Virus record (IMG/VR): IMGVR_UViG_3300020000_000024 | Coordinates: 1 to 48,740 of that record | Strand: one strand, 5' to 3' | From: a virus | DNA length: 48,740 nt | In this document: piece by piece, positions 1 through 8,689 of the stretch | How the letters are laid out: each line of letters opens with the position of its first letter | Numbering within the stretch: position 1 is the stretch's first letter | Notes under the pieces: generated by a model | The model's database searches: none | What the model was told of the DNA's origin: nothing | Seen by the model: only the letters and a program-made list of their open reading frames with translations | Program-made: the position numbers and the translations under genes

Positions 1-208
1 ATTTTTTAGCTACAAATTCAGCAATTGAATATATACTATGCCCTAGAAATATATTCCATTCTTTTGGTTCTATATTTGGATTACAAAGTACTGAATTATC
101 TCCTGAGTGAATATAAATAGTATCTTTTGATAAATTTTTACCAAACCATTCTAATAATTTAATACCTCTAGCTAAAACCTCCTCCTCACTTATACTATCT
201 TTATCCAT
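1..208 (-). CDS. Hypothetical protein, partial (C-terminus off the window)
   Basis: An open frame starts with ATG at 208 (MDKDSISEEEVLARG...) and runs off the left edge after 69 codons without a stop. It overlaps the stop of the next upstream gene by 19 nt, the tight packing usual on this arm. The N-terminus is acidic and probably helical. No domain recognised. Confidence 0.6.
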   Translation of the reverse strand, partial: MDKDSISEEEVLARGIKLLEWFGKNLSKDTIYIHSGDNSVLCNPNIEPKEWNIFLGHSIYSIAEFVAKK

Positions 209-486
209 TCACATAATGATTTATCATAATAAACTGCATCTAATATTCCTTTCATATGTTTTTCATCAATTATTCTCCATAAATCTATTCCAGATTGAGG
301 ATTCTGTCCAAATCTTAATCTCAGAAGAGTAATATTATTGGTATGAAGAACACCTTCCCAATTATATTTATCTGATTTATAACCATTTAAAATAGGATAA
401 ATCAAATCTTCAGGATAGTTCTGTTTCTGAAGATATGGTCTTAAATCAATTTTACTAATTCCAATAACCGTATATTCATTATTCAT
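190..486 (-). CDS. Hypothetical protein, 98 aa
   Basis: ATG start; its ATG overlaps the TGA end of the sigma-like gene upstream by 4 nt and its end overlaps the next gene by 19 nt, so it is a link in the left-end operon. The protein is tryptophan- and tyrosine-rich with no signal peptide or membrane segment. I do not recognise a family. Confidence 0.7.
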   Translation of the reverse strand: MNNEYTVIGISKIDLRPYLQKQNYPEDLIYPILNGYKSDKYNWEGVLHTNNITLLRLRFGQNPQSGIDLWRIIDEKHMKGILDAVYYDKSLCEWIKIV

Positions 487-983
487 TCTTTAATAGTTTT
501 AATGTACTTTCCATTGATTTTCAATGCTTCATACCTTCTTCCTTTAATTGTTGTTTGTAATACTCTATTTATTACTAAAAGAGGATCATTTGATCTAACA
601 TTAAAATAGGCTTTTATAGCACCTTTATTCTTTTCAAGTACTTTTCTATCATAATTCATTTCTCCTTCGTTAAATGTAAAGTATTTAGCTTCTAGAGCCA
701 TCATTTGACCATTACTTAACATATCAAGTTCTATGAATCTACCATGATCTGTTTTAACTGTACTTATATTCCTTCTTCTATCCTGAATTCTAATACATGC
801 TTGTTTAACTAACCATCTAATAGTTTTTTCAGGACATTTCCAATCTACTTGTAAAGAAGTATCTTTGTATTTTATAAATGTAATTAAAGCATTTTGAATC
901 GCATCTTCTGCATCTTCAACTACTTTAAGAAATCTAATTGCTTGATTTAAATAGGTTTTGTAATCGTATATATCTTGTTTCAT
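483..983 (-). CDS. ECF sigma factor region 2-like protein, 166 aa
   Basis: Residues about 10-40 read like sigma-70 region 2 (YLNQAIRFLK, then VEDAEDAIQNALITFIKY, close to the DAEDxVQ(D/E)xF pattern of ECF sigma factors), and a basic stretch (KQACIRIQDRRR) follows. A region 4 helix-turn-helix is not obvious; the C-terminus is a basic tail. If real it could redirect host RNA polymerase to phage promoters, but it could also be a degenerate sigma domain used as an adaptor. It starts just downstream of a terminator-like hairpin at 994-1035, so it may be transcribed separately from the upstream genes or by readthrough. The family call is a motif-level inference. Confidence 0.5.
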   Translation of the reverse strand: MKQDIYDYKTYLNQAIRFLKVVEDAEDAIQNALITFIKYKDTSLQVDWKCPEKTIRWLVKQACIRIQDRRRNISTVKTDHGRFIELDMLSNGQMMALEAKYFTFNEGEMNYDRKVLEKNKGAIKAYFNVRSNDPLLVINRVLQTTIKGRRYEALKINGKYIKTIKE

Positions 984-993
984 ACTTTTAATT

Positions 994-1035
994 AAAAAAG
1001 AGAATAGTTACTATTCGGCACGCATAGTAACCACT
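994..1035 (-). terminator. Intrinsic terminator-like hairpin
   Basis: Read on the minus strand, a 12-bp stem (two G-U pairs, core GTTACTAT/ATAGTAAC) with a 9-nt loop is followed by TCTCTTTTTT. It lies between the 171-aa gene and the sigma-like gene. Confidence 0.6.
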
Positions 1036-1055
1036 CCCTTTAAACCCTTACAGGT

Positions 1056-1571
1056 TTATGTTTTAATTTCTTGTTTTACTAATTCATCACTAAATATTTC
1101 TTCTTCTTCCTTTAATGCATTTCCAATCTCAATATTTCTTGGTATTCTTGTCCAATCTCTTTCAGGTATTCCCTCATTTATTGCTTCTTCTTTAATTACA
1201 TATAGAGACTCATCTCTATCTAATATCTTGCATATTGTATCTCCTTCGCCATACATACTATAGTTATGGAATCTTACTATATGCTTTTTATATTTCTCAT
1301 CTAATTGAGAATATTTACTTTGCTTAAAATAATCGTAATTCTTTTGATGTTCTTTTGAAACATTAAAGACAAACATTTCATGAGTATTTCCAATAGGTAT
1401 TGTTGTATTATATGTTGGAATATACTTTAATCGTTCTAAAAAATTTTTAAAAATCTTGCTTTCAGATGTTGAAAATAATAAAAATATGTTATTGTCAAAT
1501 TCAGGATAATTATCATATCCAATAAAACAACCAGAGAGATTAACAAAATCTCCTAATCTATCTCCGATCAT
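1056..1571 (-). CDS. Hypothetical protein, 171 aa
   Basis: ATG at 1571 (MIGDRLGDFVNLSG...). The frame stays open upstream to within the end of the MazG-like gene (reading GVEVLLNQSYEFIAP just before the ATG), but no ATG, GTG or TTG lies there, so either the ATG is right or a rare ATT/ATA start adds about 20 residues. The protein is mixed alpha/beta-looking with an acidic C-terminus (KEEEEIF). A terminator-like hairpin follows it. No family recognised. Confidence 0.7.
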   Translation of the reverse strand: MIGDRLGDFVNLSGCFIGYDNYPEFDNNIFLLFSTSESKIFKNFLERLKYIPTYNTTIPIGNTHEMFVFNVSKEHQKNYDYFKQSKYSQLDEKYKKHIVRFHNYSMYGEGDTICKILDRDESLYVIKEEAINEGIPERDWTRIPRNIEIGNALKEEEEIFSDELVKQEIKT

Positions 1572-1621
1572 TGGTGCTATAAATTCATAACTTTGATTTA
1601 AAAGTACTTCTACACCATTTT

Positions 1622-2005
1622 TTATTGTCTTTCTAATATCTCTTTTAAATTTGGTTCTTTAAATAAATTACTCTTTTTAACCTTACCATCTTCTCTATAA
1701 AGTGGATTTCCATTCTCATCTAATTTACTCATATTACTCTTATGAATTTCATCGAAAATAGCTTCAATCTTATCTTCTAAACCATGAGAAATAATACTTC
1801 CCAATACTATATATAATTGATCTCCTAGAGCATCTGCAATTTCTATATCATTATTCTCTTGTACAGCTATTGCATATTCATTTAGTTCCTCTAGCCCAAT
1901 TTGATACCTTAATTTTGCAACTTCAGGATGTTTTTTATAATTTTGAGTTTCAAGTAAACCAAATACTTTATGAAATTCTTTAACTTGTTCTAATTGTTTT
2001 ATCAT
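1622..2005 (-). CDS. MazG-like / PRA-PH-like nucleotide pyrophosphohydrolase
   Basis: 127 aa. Helical protein with the metal-binding EExxE...ExxD pattern of the all-alpha NTP pyrophosphohydrolases: GLEELNEYA near residues 36-44 and EIADALGDQLYIVLG near 55-69, followed by the typical C-terminal stretch HKSNMSKLDENGNP...DGKVKKS. Family members hydrolyse (d)NTPs or phosphoribosyl-ATP to the monophosphate; phage versions are thought to clean up nucleotide pools or blunt the host stringent response. The start overlaps the end of the methyltransferase gene (ATGA type), placing it in the nucleotide/DNA modification operon. Family assignment is firm; substrate is unknown. Confidence 0.85.
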   Translation of the reverse strand: MIKQLEQVKEFHKVFGLLETQNYKKHPEVAKLRYQIGLEELNEYAIAVQENNDIEIADALGDQLYIVLGSIISHGLEDKIEAIFDEIHKSNMSKLDENGNPLYREDGKVKKSNLFKEPNLKEILERQ

Positions 2006-2823
2006 TTTAAATTTTTAAAAATATGTGCTATCACATCTACTGTCCATCCATTACCTATTGCTCTATATCTTTGTCCTTCAGATACACAATCAGTATAAAA
2101 ATGAGGTAAAGTTTGTAATCGTTCACATTCCAAAGGTGTTAAATATCTCTTTAAATCAGTTAAAAGAATAGTATCAAATTTACCTATAGCAAGAAGAGTA
2201 TTTGATTTCTCTGTTTCTATAGTACCAAAATGATTACCCCATCTCTTTTGATTTTGTTTCTTTTGAATATATTCATCTGTAAGATCTCCTATTTTATCTA
2301 CCCATAAAATATCTTTCAGCTTAATATTCTTATCTTCAGGTTGCTGTACATTTTCTATATTAGTCCAATATAATCTTTTTCTATTTTGAGCAGATACTAA
2401 ATTAGAATTAATTTCTATTGGTTCTACTTTTAAGAATTCAGAAATTATATTTTGATATAACTTCTTCATTTTTACATTTTCTAATAAGAATTTAATTTCT
2501 GGATTAATCTTTTGTAGTTCTTTGAGTATTCTTACATATTCAAAGAATAATTTACTTCTTTCATCTTCAAAATTTAATTGTTTACCAGCAAATGAAAATC
2601 CCTGACATGGACTTCCACCTATTAATAAATCAATTTTTGGTAACTTATCTACTTTAATTTTTGTTACATCACCTAATTGAATTGTTTCTGGATAATTCTT
2701 TTGTGTAATTTTTATTGCATTTTTATCAATTTCACTTGCGAAGTAATTGTTTATTTCTATCCCTACTCTATTGAGAGCAATTTGCCCACAACTCATTCCA
2801 TCAAATAAACTTAATACGTTCAA
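2002..2823 (-). CDS. C5 cytosine-specific DNA methyltransferase
   Basis: 273 aa with all main m5C-MTase motifs: motif I LSLFDGMSCGQIAL (SAM binding), motif IV GGSPCQGFSF with catalytic Cys73, motif VI LLENV, motif VIII QNRKRLYW, and motif X GNGWTVDVIAHIF. It methylates C5 of cytosine, probably to protect phage DNA from host restriction; the target site cannot be read from sequence, and the target-recognition region between VIII and X is short. No ATG is available in frame: an in-frame TGA lies three codons upstream and motif I starts at residue 4, so translation must begin at TTG 2823, which overlaps the exonuclease stop (TTGA). No cognate restriction enzyme is seen nearby. Confidence 0.93.
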   Translation of the reverse strand: MNVLSLFDGMSCGQIALNRVGIEINNYFASEIDKNAIKITQKNYPETIQLGDVTKIKVDKLPKIDLLIGGSPCQGFSFAGKQLNFEDERSKLFFEYVRILKELQKINPEIKFLLENVKMKKLYQNIISEFLKVEPIEINSNLVSAQNRKRLYWTNIENVQQPEDKNIKLKDILWVDKIGDLTDEYIQKKQNQKRWGNHFGTIETEKSNTLLAIGKFDTILLTDLKRYLTPLECERLQTLPHFYTDCVSEGQRYRAIGNGWTVDVIAHIFKNLK

Positions 2824-3626
2824 ATCTTCTCATATTTAATAGGATTAGGTAATTCTAATCCTTCGTAACTATCTAGTATCTTTAAAGATTTATAATTCTT
2901 ATAAAACTCATTAATACCGTATTCTTCTCCAAAATATTCTAAATATTCTTCATAGATCATAATTTTCAAATCTCCTGAAGGGTATTGAGTAATTAATTTT
3001 TCAACAAACTTCTCTCCTTTACCTGGAATTCCTTTTATATTATCTCCTACATCACCTATAATCATTGATCTCCAGAAATAATCTATTGCACCTTCTTCAC
3101 TAGTATCTTCAAATCTTTTCTTTTGAGGATTATAATGAACTCCTTCTAGATTAAGAATATCTTTATCATTGGACACTATAATTGGTTCTAAACCATATAT
3201 TGCTGTTAAATGTGAAGAATCTTCTATATTAATTTTGTTATAATAATTTCTAGCAATATTTACTAGATCATCCGCTTCTAATTCATTATGAATATAAAAT
3301 CCCCAATGATCTATTAAATACTCTTTTAAGACCTTAAAATACTTTGGTCTTACTCTTCCTTTTCTATTAGCTTTATAATCCTGATTGATCTTATATCTAA
3401 AAGAACCACCTGTTAGAAATCCTAAATACCATTCTGCCTCAATAGTATTTAAAATATCAATAATAATATTGTCTACCTTTGTAATCATCTGACCTACGTC
3501 TGGATTACTCTGATAAACGAATTTATTATCTTTTCTAACAGGTTGCCCTTCTTGATCTAATTCTTTATCTGGATTTGTTGCCAAATATAAAAAGTAATCA
3601 CCATCAAATAGTGCTAACTTTTGCAT
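2820..3626 (-). CDS. 5'-3' exonuclease / flap endonuclease
   Basis: 268 aa, like the T5/T7-type exonuclease or Pol I N-terminal domain. Metal-binding acidic residues are visible: D8 and D10 (LALFDGDYF), the ELEADDLV motif, IVSNDKDILNL, and GDVGDNIKGIPGKGEK (acidic pair plus H3TH DNA-binding motif). It would remove RNA primers and 5' flaps during replication, complementing the DNA polymerase at 22.8-24.7 kb, which has only a 3'-5' exonuclease and polymerase. It overlaps both neighbours by a few bases, consistent with translational coupling. Confidence 0.92.
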   Translation of the reverse strand: MQKLALFDGDYFLYLATNPDKELDQEGQPVRKDNKFVYQSNPDVGQMITKVDNIIIDILNTIEAEWYLGFLTGGSFRYKINQDYKANRKGRVRPKYFKVLKEYLIDHWGFYIHNELEADDLVNIARNYYNKINIEDSSHLTAIYGLEPIIVSNDKDILNLEGVHYNPQKKRFEDTSEEGAIDYFWRSMIIGDVGDNIKGIPGKGEKFVEKLITQYPSGDLKIMIYEEYLEYFGEEYGINEFYKNYKSLKILDSYEGLELPNPIKYEKI

Positions 3627-3870
3627 TCTCTTTAATTTTATCCTCTAATTGTGTGTACAATCCTTCTAGCTTTTTTAATTGCCTGATTTTAGCATTGTAA
3701 ATTCTCATTTCTCCATCATCTATTAGATAATCATATTCTGGTTTTACATCATCTATAATATCTGCTAATACTGATCTTGCTTCGAGTAATTTATTATTAT
3801 CTAAATTCCACATTAAATCTTCTATCTTAGGATGAGGAAAAACCGCATCAAAAAAATCTGATTTATTCAT
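3604..3870 (-). CDS. Hypothetical protein, 88 aa
   Basis: ATG start; overlaps the exonuclease start by 23 nt and the upstream gene by 8 nt. Predicted mostly helical, with a charged C-terminal half (RQLKKLEGLYTQLEDKIKE) that looks like a short coiled coil. No family recognised. Confidence 0.7.
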   Translation of the reverse strand: MNKSDFFDAVFPHPKIEDLMWNLDNNKLLEARSVLADIIDDVKPEYDYLIDDGEMRIYNAKIRQLKKLEGLYTQLEDKIKENAKVSTI

Positions 3871-4258
3871 ATTTTATTGTTCTAACATTTGTAATATCAA
3901 CTATTTCTCTCCATAATTTTCTATGATCTTCATCTTTATATGGTTTATAAGTAGGTGAAAAATTATCTACTTCTTTCCATGCAACAGGATTTTGTGTAAT
4001 ACCCAAATATTTTATAATTACATTTATATTAATATAAGGAGCTAAATCTACACATTTTAAATAACAAGTTCTTGCTTCTCCCCCTGCTGGATATTCACAC
4101 CATACTAAAATACTTTTATTAATATGATCTTTATAAGATAATTCAGAAAAAGGTTTCCAACCATGTATAAAATTATTAATATTTCCTCTTTTAAGTTGAA
4201 CTTCAATTTCCTGTAATCTTTTCTGTAATCTTTCTTTTTCTACTAATAGTTCACTCAT
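3863..4258 (-). CDS. Hypothetical protein with N-terminal coiled coil, 131 aa
   Basis: Residues 1-26 (LLVEKERLQKRLQEIEVQL) form a probable coiled coil, followed by a compact Trp-rich domain. ATG start, ATGA overlap with the nuclease gene upstream. Function unknown; sits between two nucleases. Confidence 0.7.
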   Translation of the reverse strand: MSELLVEKERLQKRLQEIEVQLKRGNINNFIHGWKPFSELSYKDHINKSILVWCEYPAGGEARTCYLKCVDLAPYININVIIKYLGITQNPVAWKEVDNFSPTYKPYKDEDHRKLWREIVDITNVRTIKYE

Positions 4259-4623
4259 TCTTTTTCTAATTGTTTTAGTTTACTAACTAATGCAAGAAAT
4301 GTATCCATTTCCATTATAGCTAGCTTTGTTGTTTTCCTTTTGTGTAAAACAACTGTAGGCAAACTTAATCTTTCAGGATATTCTTTAGTTAAAGCTTGTT
4401 GGACTTCATCTAACACTTCCTTATAATTAATATGTATTACATTCTTTGCTTGAATATTATATGGAATAAAATCCAAATCTACCTTACATGAATCTAATAA
4501 TCTACTTGTTTGTCTAGTTGTTTTACACCTAGGATAACCTAAATCTCTAAATATTTGAGCAAGATCTCTCTCCCATTGAAATCCTTTCGCACGATTTGTC
4601 TTACCCTTATTCTTTTTTGCCAT
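4255..4623 (-). CDS. PD-(D/E)XK-type nuclease, Holliday-junction-resolvase-like
   Basis: 122 aa. Begins with a basic segment and the pattern RAKGFQWERDLAQIFRDLGYPR, where the Glu aligns with the alpha-1 Glu of small PD-(D/E)XK nucleases; then SCKVDLDFIPYNIQAKN gives a D...(Q)xK core, with QAK as the motif III variant. Such small phage enzymes cut branched DNA or act as resolvases before packaging. Position beside the flap exonuclease fits DNA processing. Family assignment is by motif; whether the substrate is Holliday junctions is inference. Confidence 0.75.
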   Translation of the reverse strand: MAKKNKGKTNRAKGFQWERDLAQIFRDLGYPRCKTTRQTSRLLDSCKVDLDFIPYNIQAKNVIHINYKEVLDEVQQALTKEYPERLSLPTVVLHKRKTTKLAIMEMDTFLALVSKLKQLEKE

Positions 4624-4626
4624 TTA

Positions 4627-5874
4627 TTAATCTATTGGAACAATATCTGTCACTTCATTGCTCTTTTGTTTAACTACTGGACCAATTTTAATATTACGAA
4701 TCTGTGAATCTTTCAGTACATGATTATGAAGTTTCAAATAGAGTAGTACAGCATCCCTATTAAGTGGTCCTTTCATACCTTTAATTGTAACCATTCCATC
4801 CTCTGCTGAATTAAGAAATCCTTTTAAAACCTTTTTCATCTGATTTTTACTAGATGCATAGTTTTCACATAGCAATGTAGCATAATCAGCATATTTAGTT
4901 CTATATTGATTTAAAGGAAGAATTGTAACAGTATTCCTTAATTCCCCTTTAGAAATCATATGACAAGTTGCAATTCCACATTCATTATAGGTTTTCTTAC
5001 CATTGATAACACTATCATCAATCTCTTTTCCCCAATAATAATCTCCAGAAATATAGAAATCTTCTTCAGGATTAATCATTAATCTCAATAATCTAGTTGT
5101 ATATGATTCTTTCTTTTCAAAATAAATCTCTCCAATAGTCCATTGATTTACTGGTATTCCAAAAGCATTTCTAGCTGAAAATTCACTTGTTGAATCTGTT
5201 GCAAATAGTTCAGCCATTGTTTTAAGATTCTTATTCTTTGATTCAGTAGTTTTACCTCCTACATCTTCAATTTTAACATCAAGATAACATTTATTAGAGA
5301 ATTTATATCCTTCATCTTCAATAAAATCACCTATAGTGATTATATCATGATCAGGGAACATAAATGCTAATTTATTTGTACTTAAAGTAATATCAAAAAT
5401 TGAACAGAATAAAGTTTTATCCCTCTTCAATAAATTAATAAACTCTGGTATACACATAAACTGTTTAATAAAATGATAAGTATCTGAATAATCAGATCCT
5501 GCATTGGAATATTTAAAAAATGTTCCATTATGAACCATCAATACATCTGCAGATGTACCTTCTAATTCAAGTATCTCATTTTGTTTATCTGATAATACAA
5601 ATGGATGACAATTATAATCTGTAAGTTTACCTTTATTTCCTCTTCTTGAATGAATAATTAATTCATCATTAATGGTTAAATTAAGTTTTTTTACATCCTC
5701 TAATAAAATATCAATATCTGTATATCCCTTTTTGAAACTTACTAATTCTACACCATCATATTTGGCACAGAAACCATAACCATCTTTATTGTTTACAGCT
5801 CCTGTTTTAATAGCATTAATAAATTTATCTGAATATTTATCCGTACCTTTACCTGCTATACCTATGAGACACAT
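4627..5874 (-). CDS. Class II glutamine amidotransferase-like protein (Ntn hydrolase), 415 aa
   Basis: Starts at ATG 5874, giving Met-Cys (MCLIGIAGKG) so that Cys2 becomes the N-terminal nucleophile after Met removal; a longer reading from a TTG at 5907 would bury the nucleophile. Further GATase II signatures are HSRRGNKG (near 75-82), HNGTF (near 115-119) and SDTYHF (near 130-135). The C-terminal ~200 residues have no recognised domain. It should release ammonia from glutamine (or act on a gamma-glutamyl amide) and pass it to a partner. It overlaps the amidoligase gene by 13 nt and is the first of two GATase II genes in this cassette. Confidence 0.85.
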   Translation of the reverse strand: MCLIGIAGKGTDKYSDKFINAIKTGAVNNKDGYGFCAKYDGVELVSFKKGYTDIDILLEDVKKLNLTINDELIIHSRRGNKGKLTDYNCHPFVLSDKQNEILELEGTSADVLMVHNGTFFKYSNAGSDYSDTYHFIKQFMCIPEFINLLKRDKTLFCSIFDITLSTNKLAFMFPDHDIITIGDFIEDEGYKFSNKCYLDVKIEDVGGKTTESKNKNLKTMAELFATDSTSEFSARNAFGIPVNQWTIGEIYFEKKESYTTRLLRLMINPEEDFYISGDYYWGKEIDDSVINGKKTYNECGIATCHMISKGELRNTVTILPLNQYRTKYADYATLLCENYASSKNQMKKVLKGFLNSAEDGMVTIKGMKGPLNRDAVLLYLKLHNHVLKDSQIRNIKIGPVVKQKSNEVTDIVPID

Positions 5875-7367
5875 ATTAATTCTTTTATTGATTTCTTTTC
5901 TCCACAACCCTCTTTGTATTCTTTTCTTTCTTCTTTAAGTCCAGCAGTTGTATTACCAGAATTAAATTTAGCCTTTCTCTCTTCAATATAACCACAAAGA
6001 ACATGTCCTGTTTTAGGATAAGCTGCCATGATAATATCAGTAAGAGTAAGATTTTCAGTAAGAATTCTTTCTTTGTAATTTTCAACAAAGTGAACAAAAG
6101 CCATACAAAGTTTAATCCAATTGTAGATTTTAACAAAATTACTAGAACCTGGATGATTTCTGAATTCTAATGTATAAGATCCATTTCCCCTAATATTAAA
6201 TGCTGCTGGAATAAGATTTAACCAACAATATCTTGGAGTGGAATGATCATATTGACACTTTGGACCCATTGGATGTTGAGCCTTTCTATTCACTTCTTTA
6301 CCTTTTTGAATTTGATAATGAGATAACCATTCATAAATACTCATGAAATAATCATCTAATTCAAGTTCTCTTTCTCTATATTCTTTAGAAAAAGCAGTTT
6401 TAGTGAATTTAGTTCTAATTGATCTACAATATTCATTACCTTTTCTAGTTGGAGGCATTATAGATGTAATCTCATGCTCAAGTTTATTACCTAAAATATA
6501 TGCTAAAGTAATAAATTCTTTAGAGGCATCGAAGCCACCTACATGCACATGAATTCCACAAAACTCATCTATAGTTCCTCTTTTAGCAAGTTCAATACAC
6601 ATATCCTGTAAATGATTCATTCCTGTATCACCTGTAAGTACTCCAGTAACAATCTCTGGACCACCTTGTTTTGCATTTAATGAACCATCTCTCATACATT
6701 TCATATTGTACTTATGAGATAAATACTCAGGTATATACAATCTGGAGAATTCAAGTTCAACTCCAAAAGTATATTTTAATCCTTCAGTAGATAGATATGT
6801 TCTGCTTTTCCATCCACCATTATATCCATCTAAATCACAATCATTATCAAATTTCCTAAAATCTTTATAATTATTATTGAATAAATCTGGAGAGAAGAAT
6901 TGCCCATTTACAAAACTTTCGATCATACCTGCATTAATAAATACTTCTGGATTTGCTCCATAAATACCTCCTAATTTTGCATGTTGTCCTATAGGACATT
7001 TTCTAGGATTTCTTGTATAACCAACTTTATTCTTATCAATATCTACAAATACTTTTACACAATTGTCTTTGAAATCAAATTCATTGGTTACAACATCTGT
7101 TATAATTCTAGGATCATCCTTCCTTACTCTCACACCATGAATTACCATTGTAGTTCCATCATCTTTTAAAAGTTCTTCTTCTTGTTTAGCTTTTTGTTTT
7201 TTAGGTATAGGAGGATTCCACATAGGAAGATCATCTGGTAATCCTATAGGATCTATGGGATCATTTCCAACATTCCATCCTGGTACAGCATTATTACCAG
7301 GATGTACTATAGGATTTCCTTCAGCATTTACCCAGACCCATTCTCCATTTACTTCCTTAACTGGCAT
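5862..7367 (-). CDS. Amidoligase (COOH-NH2 ligase of the glutamine-synthetase-like fold), 501 aa
   Basis: The central/C-terminal part carries amidoligase signatures: YTFGVELEFSR (about 199-209), RDGSL (226-230), GPEIV (236-240), HVHVGG (273-278) and EFRNHPGSSN (about 400-410), the conserved Glu/His metal and ATP ligands of this superfamily. The N-terminal ~190 residues include Trp/Pro-rich sequence (EWVWVNAEGNPIVHPG) with no known domain. Amidoligases form amide bonds between a carboxylate and an amine using ATP. It is flanked by two class II amidotransferases with overlapping ends, strongly implying a joint pathway. Family call firm; substrate unknown. Confidence 0.82.
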   Translation of the reverse strand: MPVKEVNGEWVWVNAEGNPIVHPGNNAVPGWNVGNDPIDPIGLPDDLPMWNPPIPKKQKAKQEEELLKDDGTTMVIHGVRVRKDDPRIITDVVTNEFDFKDNCVKVFVDIDKNKVGYTRNPRKCPIGQHAKLGGIYGANPEVFINAGMIESFVNGQFFSPDLFNNNYKDFRKFDNDCDLDGYNGGWKSRTYLSTEGLKYTFGVELEFSRLYIPEYLSHKYNMKCMRDGSLNAKQGGPEIVTGVLTGDTGMNHLQDMCIELAKRGTIDEFCGIHVHVGGFDASKEFITLAYILGNKLEHEITSIMPPTRKGNEYCRSIRTKFTKTAFSKEYRERELELDDYFMSIYEWLSHYQIQKGKEVNRKAQHPMGPKCQYDHSTPRYCWLNLIPAAFNIRGNGSYTLEFRNHPGSSNFVKIYNWIKLCMAFVHFVENYKERILTENLTLTDIIMAAYPKTGHVLCGYIEERKAKFNSGNTTAGLKEERKEYKEGCGEKKSIKELICVS

Positions 7368-8688
7368 GTTCCTCTTGTTTTATTGTTTCAAAATAACTAT
7401 CATCAACTAATGCTTCAAGACTTGCAATTTCTCCATTAATATTCTCACCATGAGCATTCTTTTCCTTGAGTTTTTCAAGCAACTCATTCATTTTATCCAG
7501 AACTTCATTTACTTTCTCTTTCATAAGTCTTTCTTCTTTTTCTTCTTTAGATTCTTTTTTGAATTTTTTTGCATAATCAGATAACTCAAGCATTGTTAAT
7601 TTTCTAATAGCACTATAAGGAACTGTTCCTGTAGTACCATTTTTCATAAGAGTTACTTCAGCTCTTTCATCTGCTAAAATATCAGTAACAAGTAATATTG
7701 CACCTTTAGATGCAAATTTCTTTCCTTTATCTCCTTTATTTGTATAAAATAAATCATGCATTACCATTACATAATCATTTTCACAAATTTCAAAGTCCGT
7801 GAAATCTATTCCATATTTTGTAATATGTTGTCTCTTATCATTACTATCAAGTACAATGACTGTATAATCATTTATATTTGAATAATCAACTGCCAGATAC
7901 CATTTACCATCTAAGATATTATAAGGTTCATTTACGCTATTTCTAACACTAATACCTGCTCTTACCCATCTATTAACTAAATCAAATGGTTCAATAGATT
8001 CTCTATCTACATTAGTGAATTTCTTGACTACATTATGATAACTTCTTTTTAACTTACGTTTAGTAAATTTACCATCTGTAATAGTATAGAGATGTCCTGT
8101 ATCAAATTGATCAATCTTCTTACAATCAATAACTTCTAATGATTCTTTAATGGAAGATATATACATATTACCATCCAAGTATCCATAATACAATGGTCTT
8201 TCATAGTTTCTATATACATATAATGTATTTGGTTTCTTAACATTTGTCCAAATAGTTGCTATTGCACCATTAACATCTTCTAAGAAATCAGGTTCATCAA
8301 ATTTATTCACTGCATGACAGAGAAGTTCACTATCTACATTAAATTGATTCCATTTTAAACCTACTTTTTCCATTAAAGGATAAGTATATCGTAATGTTCC
8401 ATTATGAACTAATACAGTATCATTTACTTTAAATGGATGAGCATTTTCTTTAATAATAGTTCCAACTGTAGCAGCTCTTGCATGTCCTATAAAAACATGA
8501 TCTTCTGAAAATACATTGTATTTATTCAGAAAATCTACCATTGAAATATTATCTTTAATAATCCCTTTAGAAGGAGAATAGATCCCTGCGGAATCTTTTC
8601 CCCTTTCTAAGGCGTTATATATCATCAATAATTTTAATAATTTTTGATCTGGTGCTATCACACCTGAGTACCCCACAATTCCGCACAT
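7357..8688 (-). CDS. Class II glutamine amidotransferase (GFAT/PurF-type N-terminal domain), 443 aa
   Basis: MCGIVGYSG gives Cys2 as nucleophile; GHARAATVG (Arg71), VHNGTL (Asn96-Gly97) and VDSELL (Asp119) complete the glutamine site. Residues 1-210 match the glutaminase domain of GlmS/PurF/AsnB enzymes, but the expected SIS or synthetase domain is absent. Instead there is an unrecognised region and a Lys/Glu-rich, probably coiled-coil, segment near 370-430. It probably supplies ammonia to a separate ligase, most likely the neighbouring amidoligases. It overlaps the amidoligase gene by 11 nt and begins 1 nt after the type-2 ligase gene. Confidence 0.88.
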   Translation of the reverse strand: MCGIVGYSGVIAPDQKLLKLLMIYNALERGKDSAGIYSPSKGIIKDNISMVDFLNKYNVFSEDHVFIGHARAATVGTIIKENAHPFKVNDTVLVHNGTLRYTYPLMEKVGLKWNQFNVDSELLCHAVNKFDEPDFLEDVNGAIATIWTNVKKPNTLYVYRNYERPLYYGYLDGNMYISSIKESLEVIDCKKIDQFDTGHLYTITDGKFTKRKLKRSYHNVVKKFTNVDRESIEPFDLVNRWVRAGISVRNSVNEPYNILDGKWYLAVDYSNINDYTVIVLDSNDKRQHITKYGIDFTDFEICENDYVMVMHDLFYTNKGDKGKKFASKGAILLVTDILADERAEVTLMKNGTTGTVPYSAIRKLTMLELSDYAKKFKKESKEEKEERLMKEKVNEVLDKMNELLEKLKEKNAHGENINGEIASLEALVDDSYFETIKQEEHAS

Positions 8689-8689
8689 A

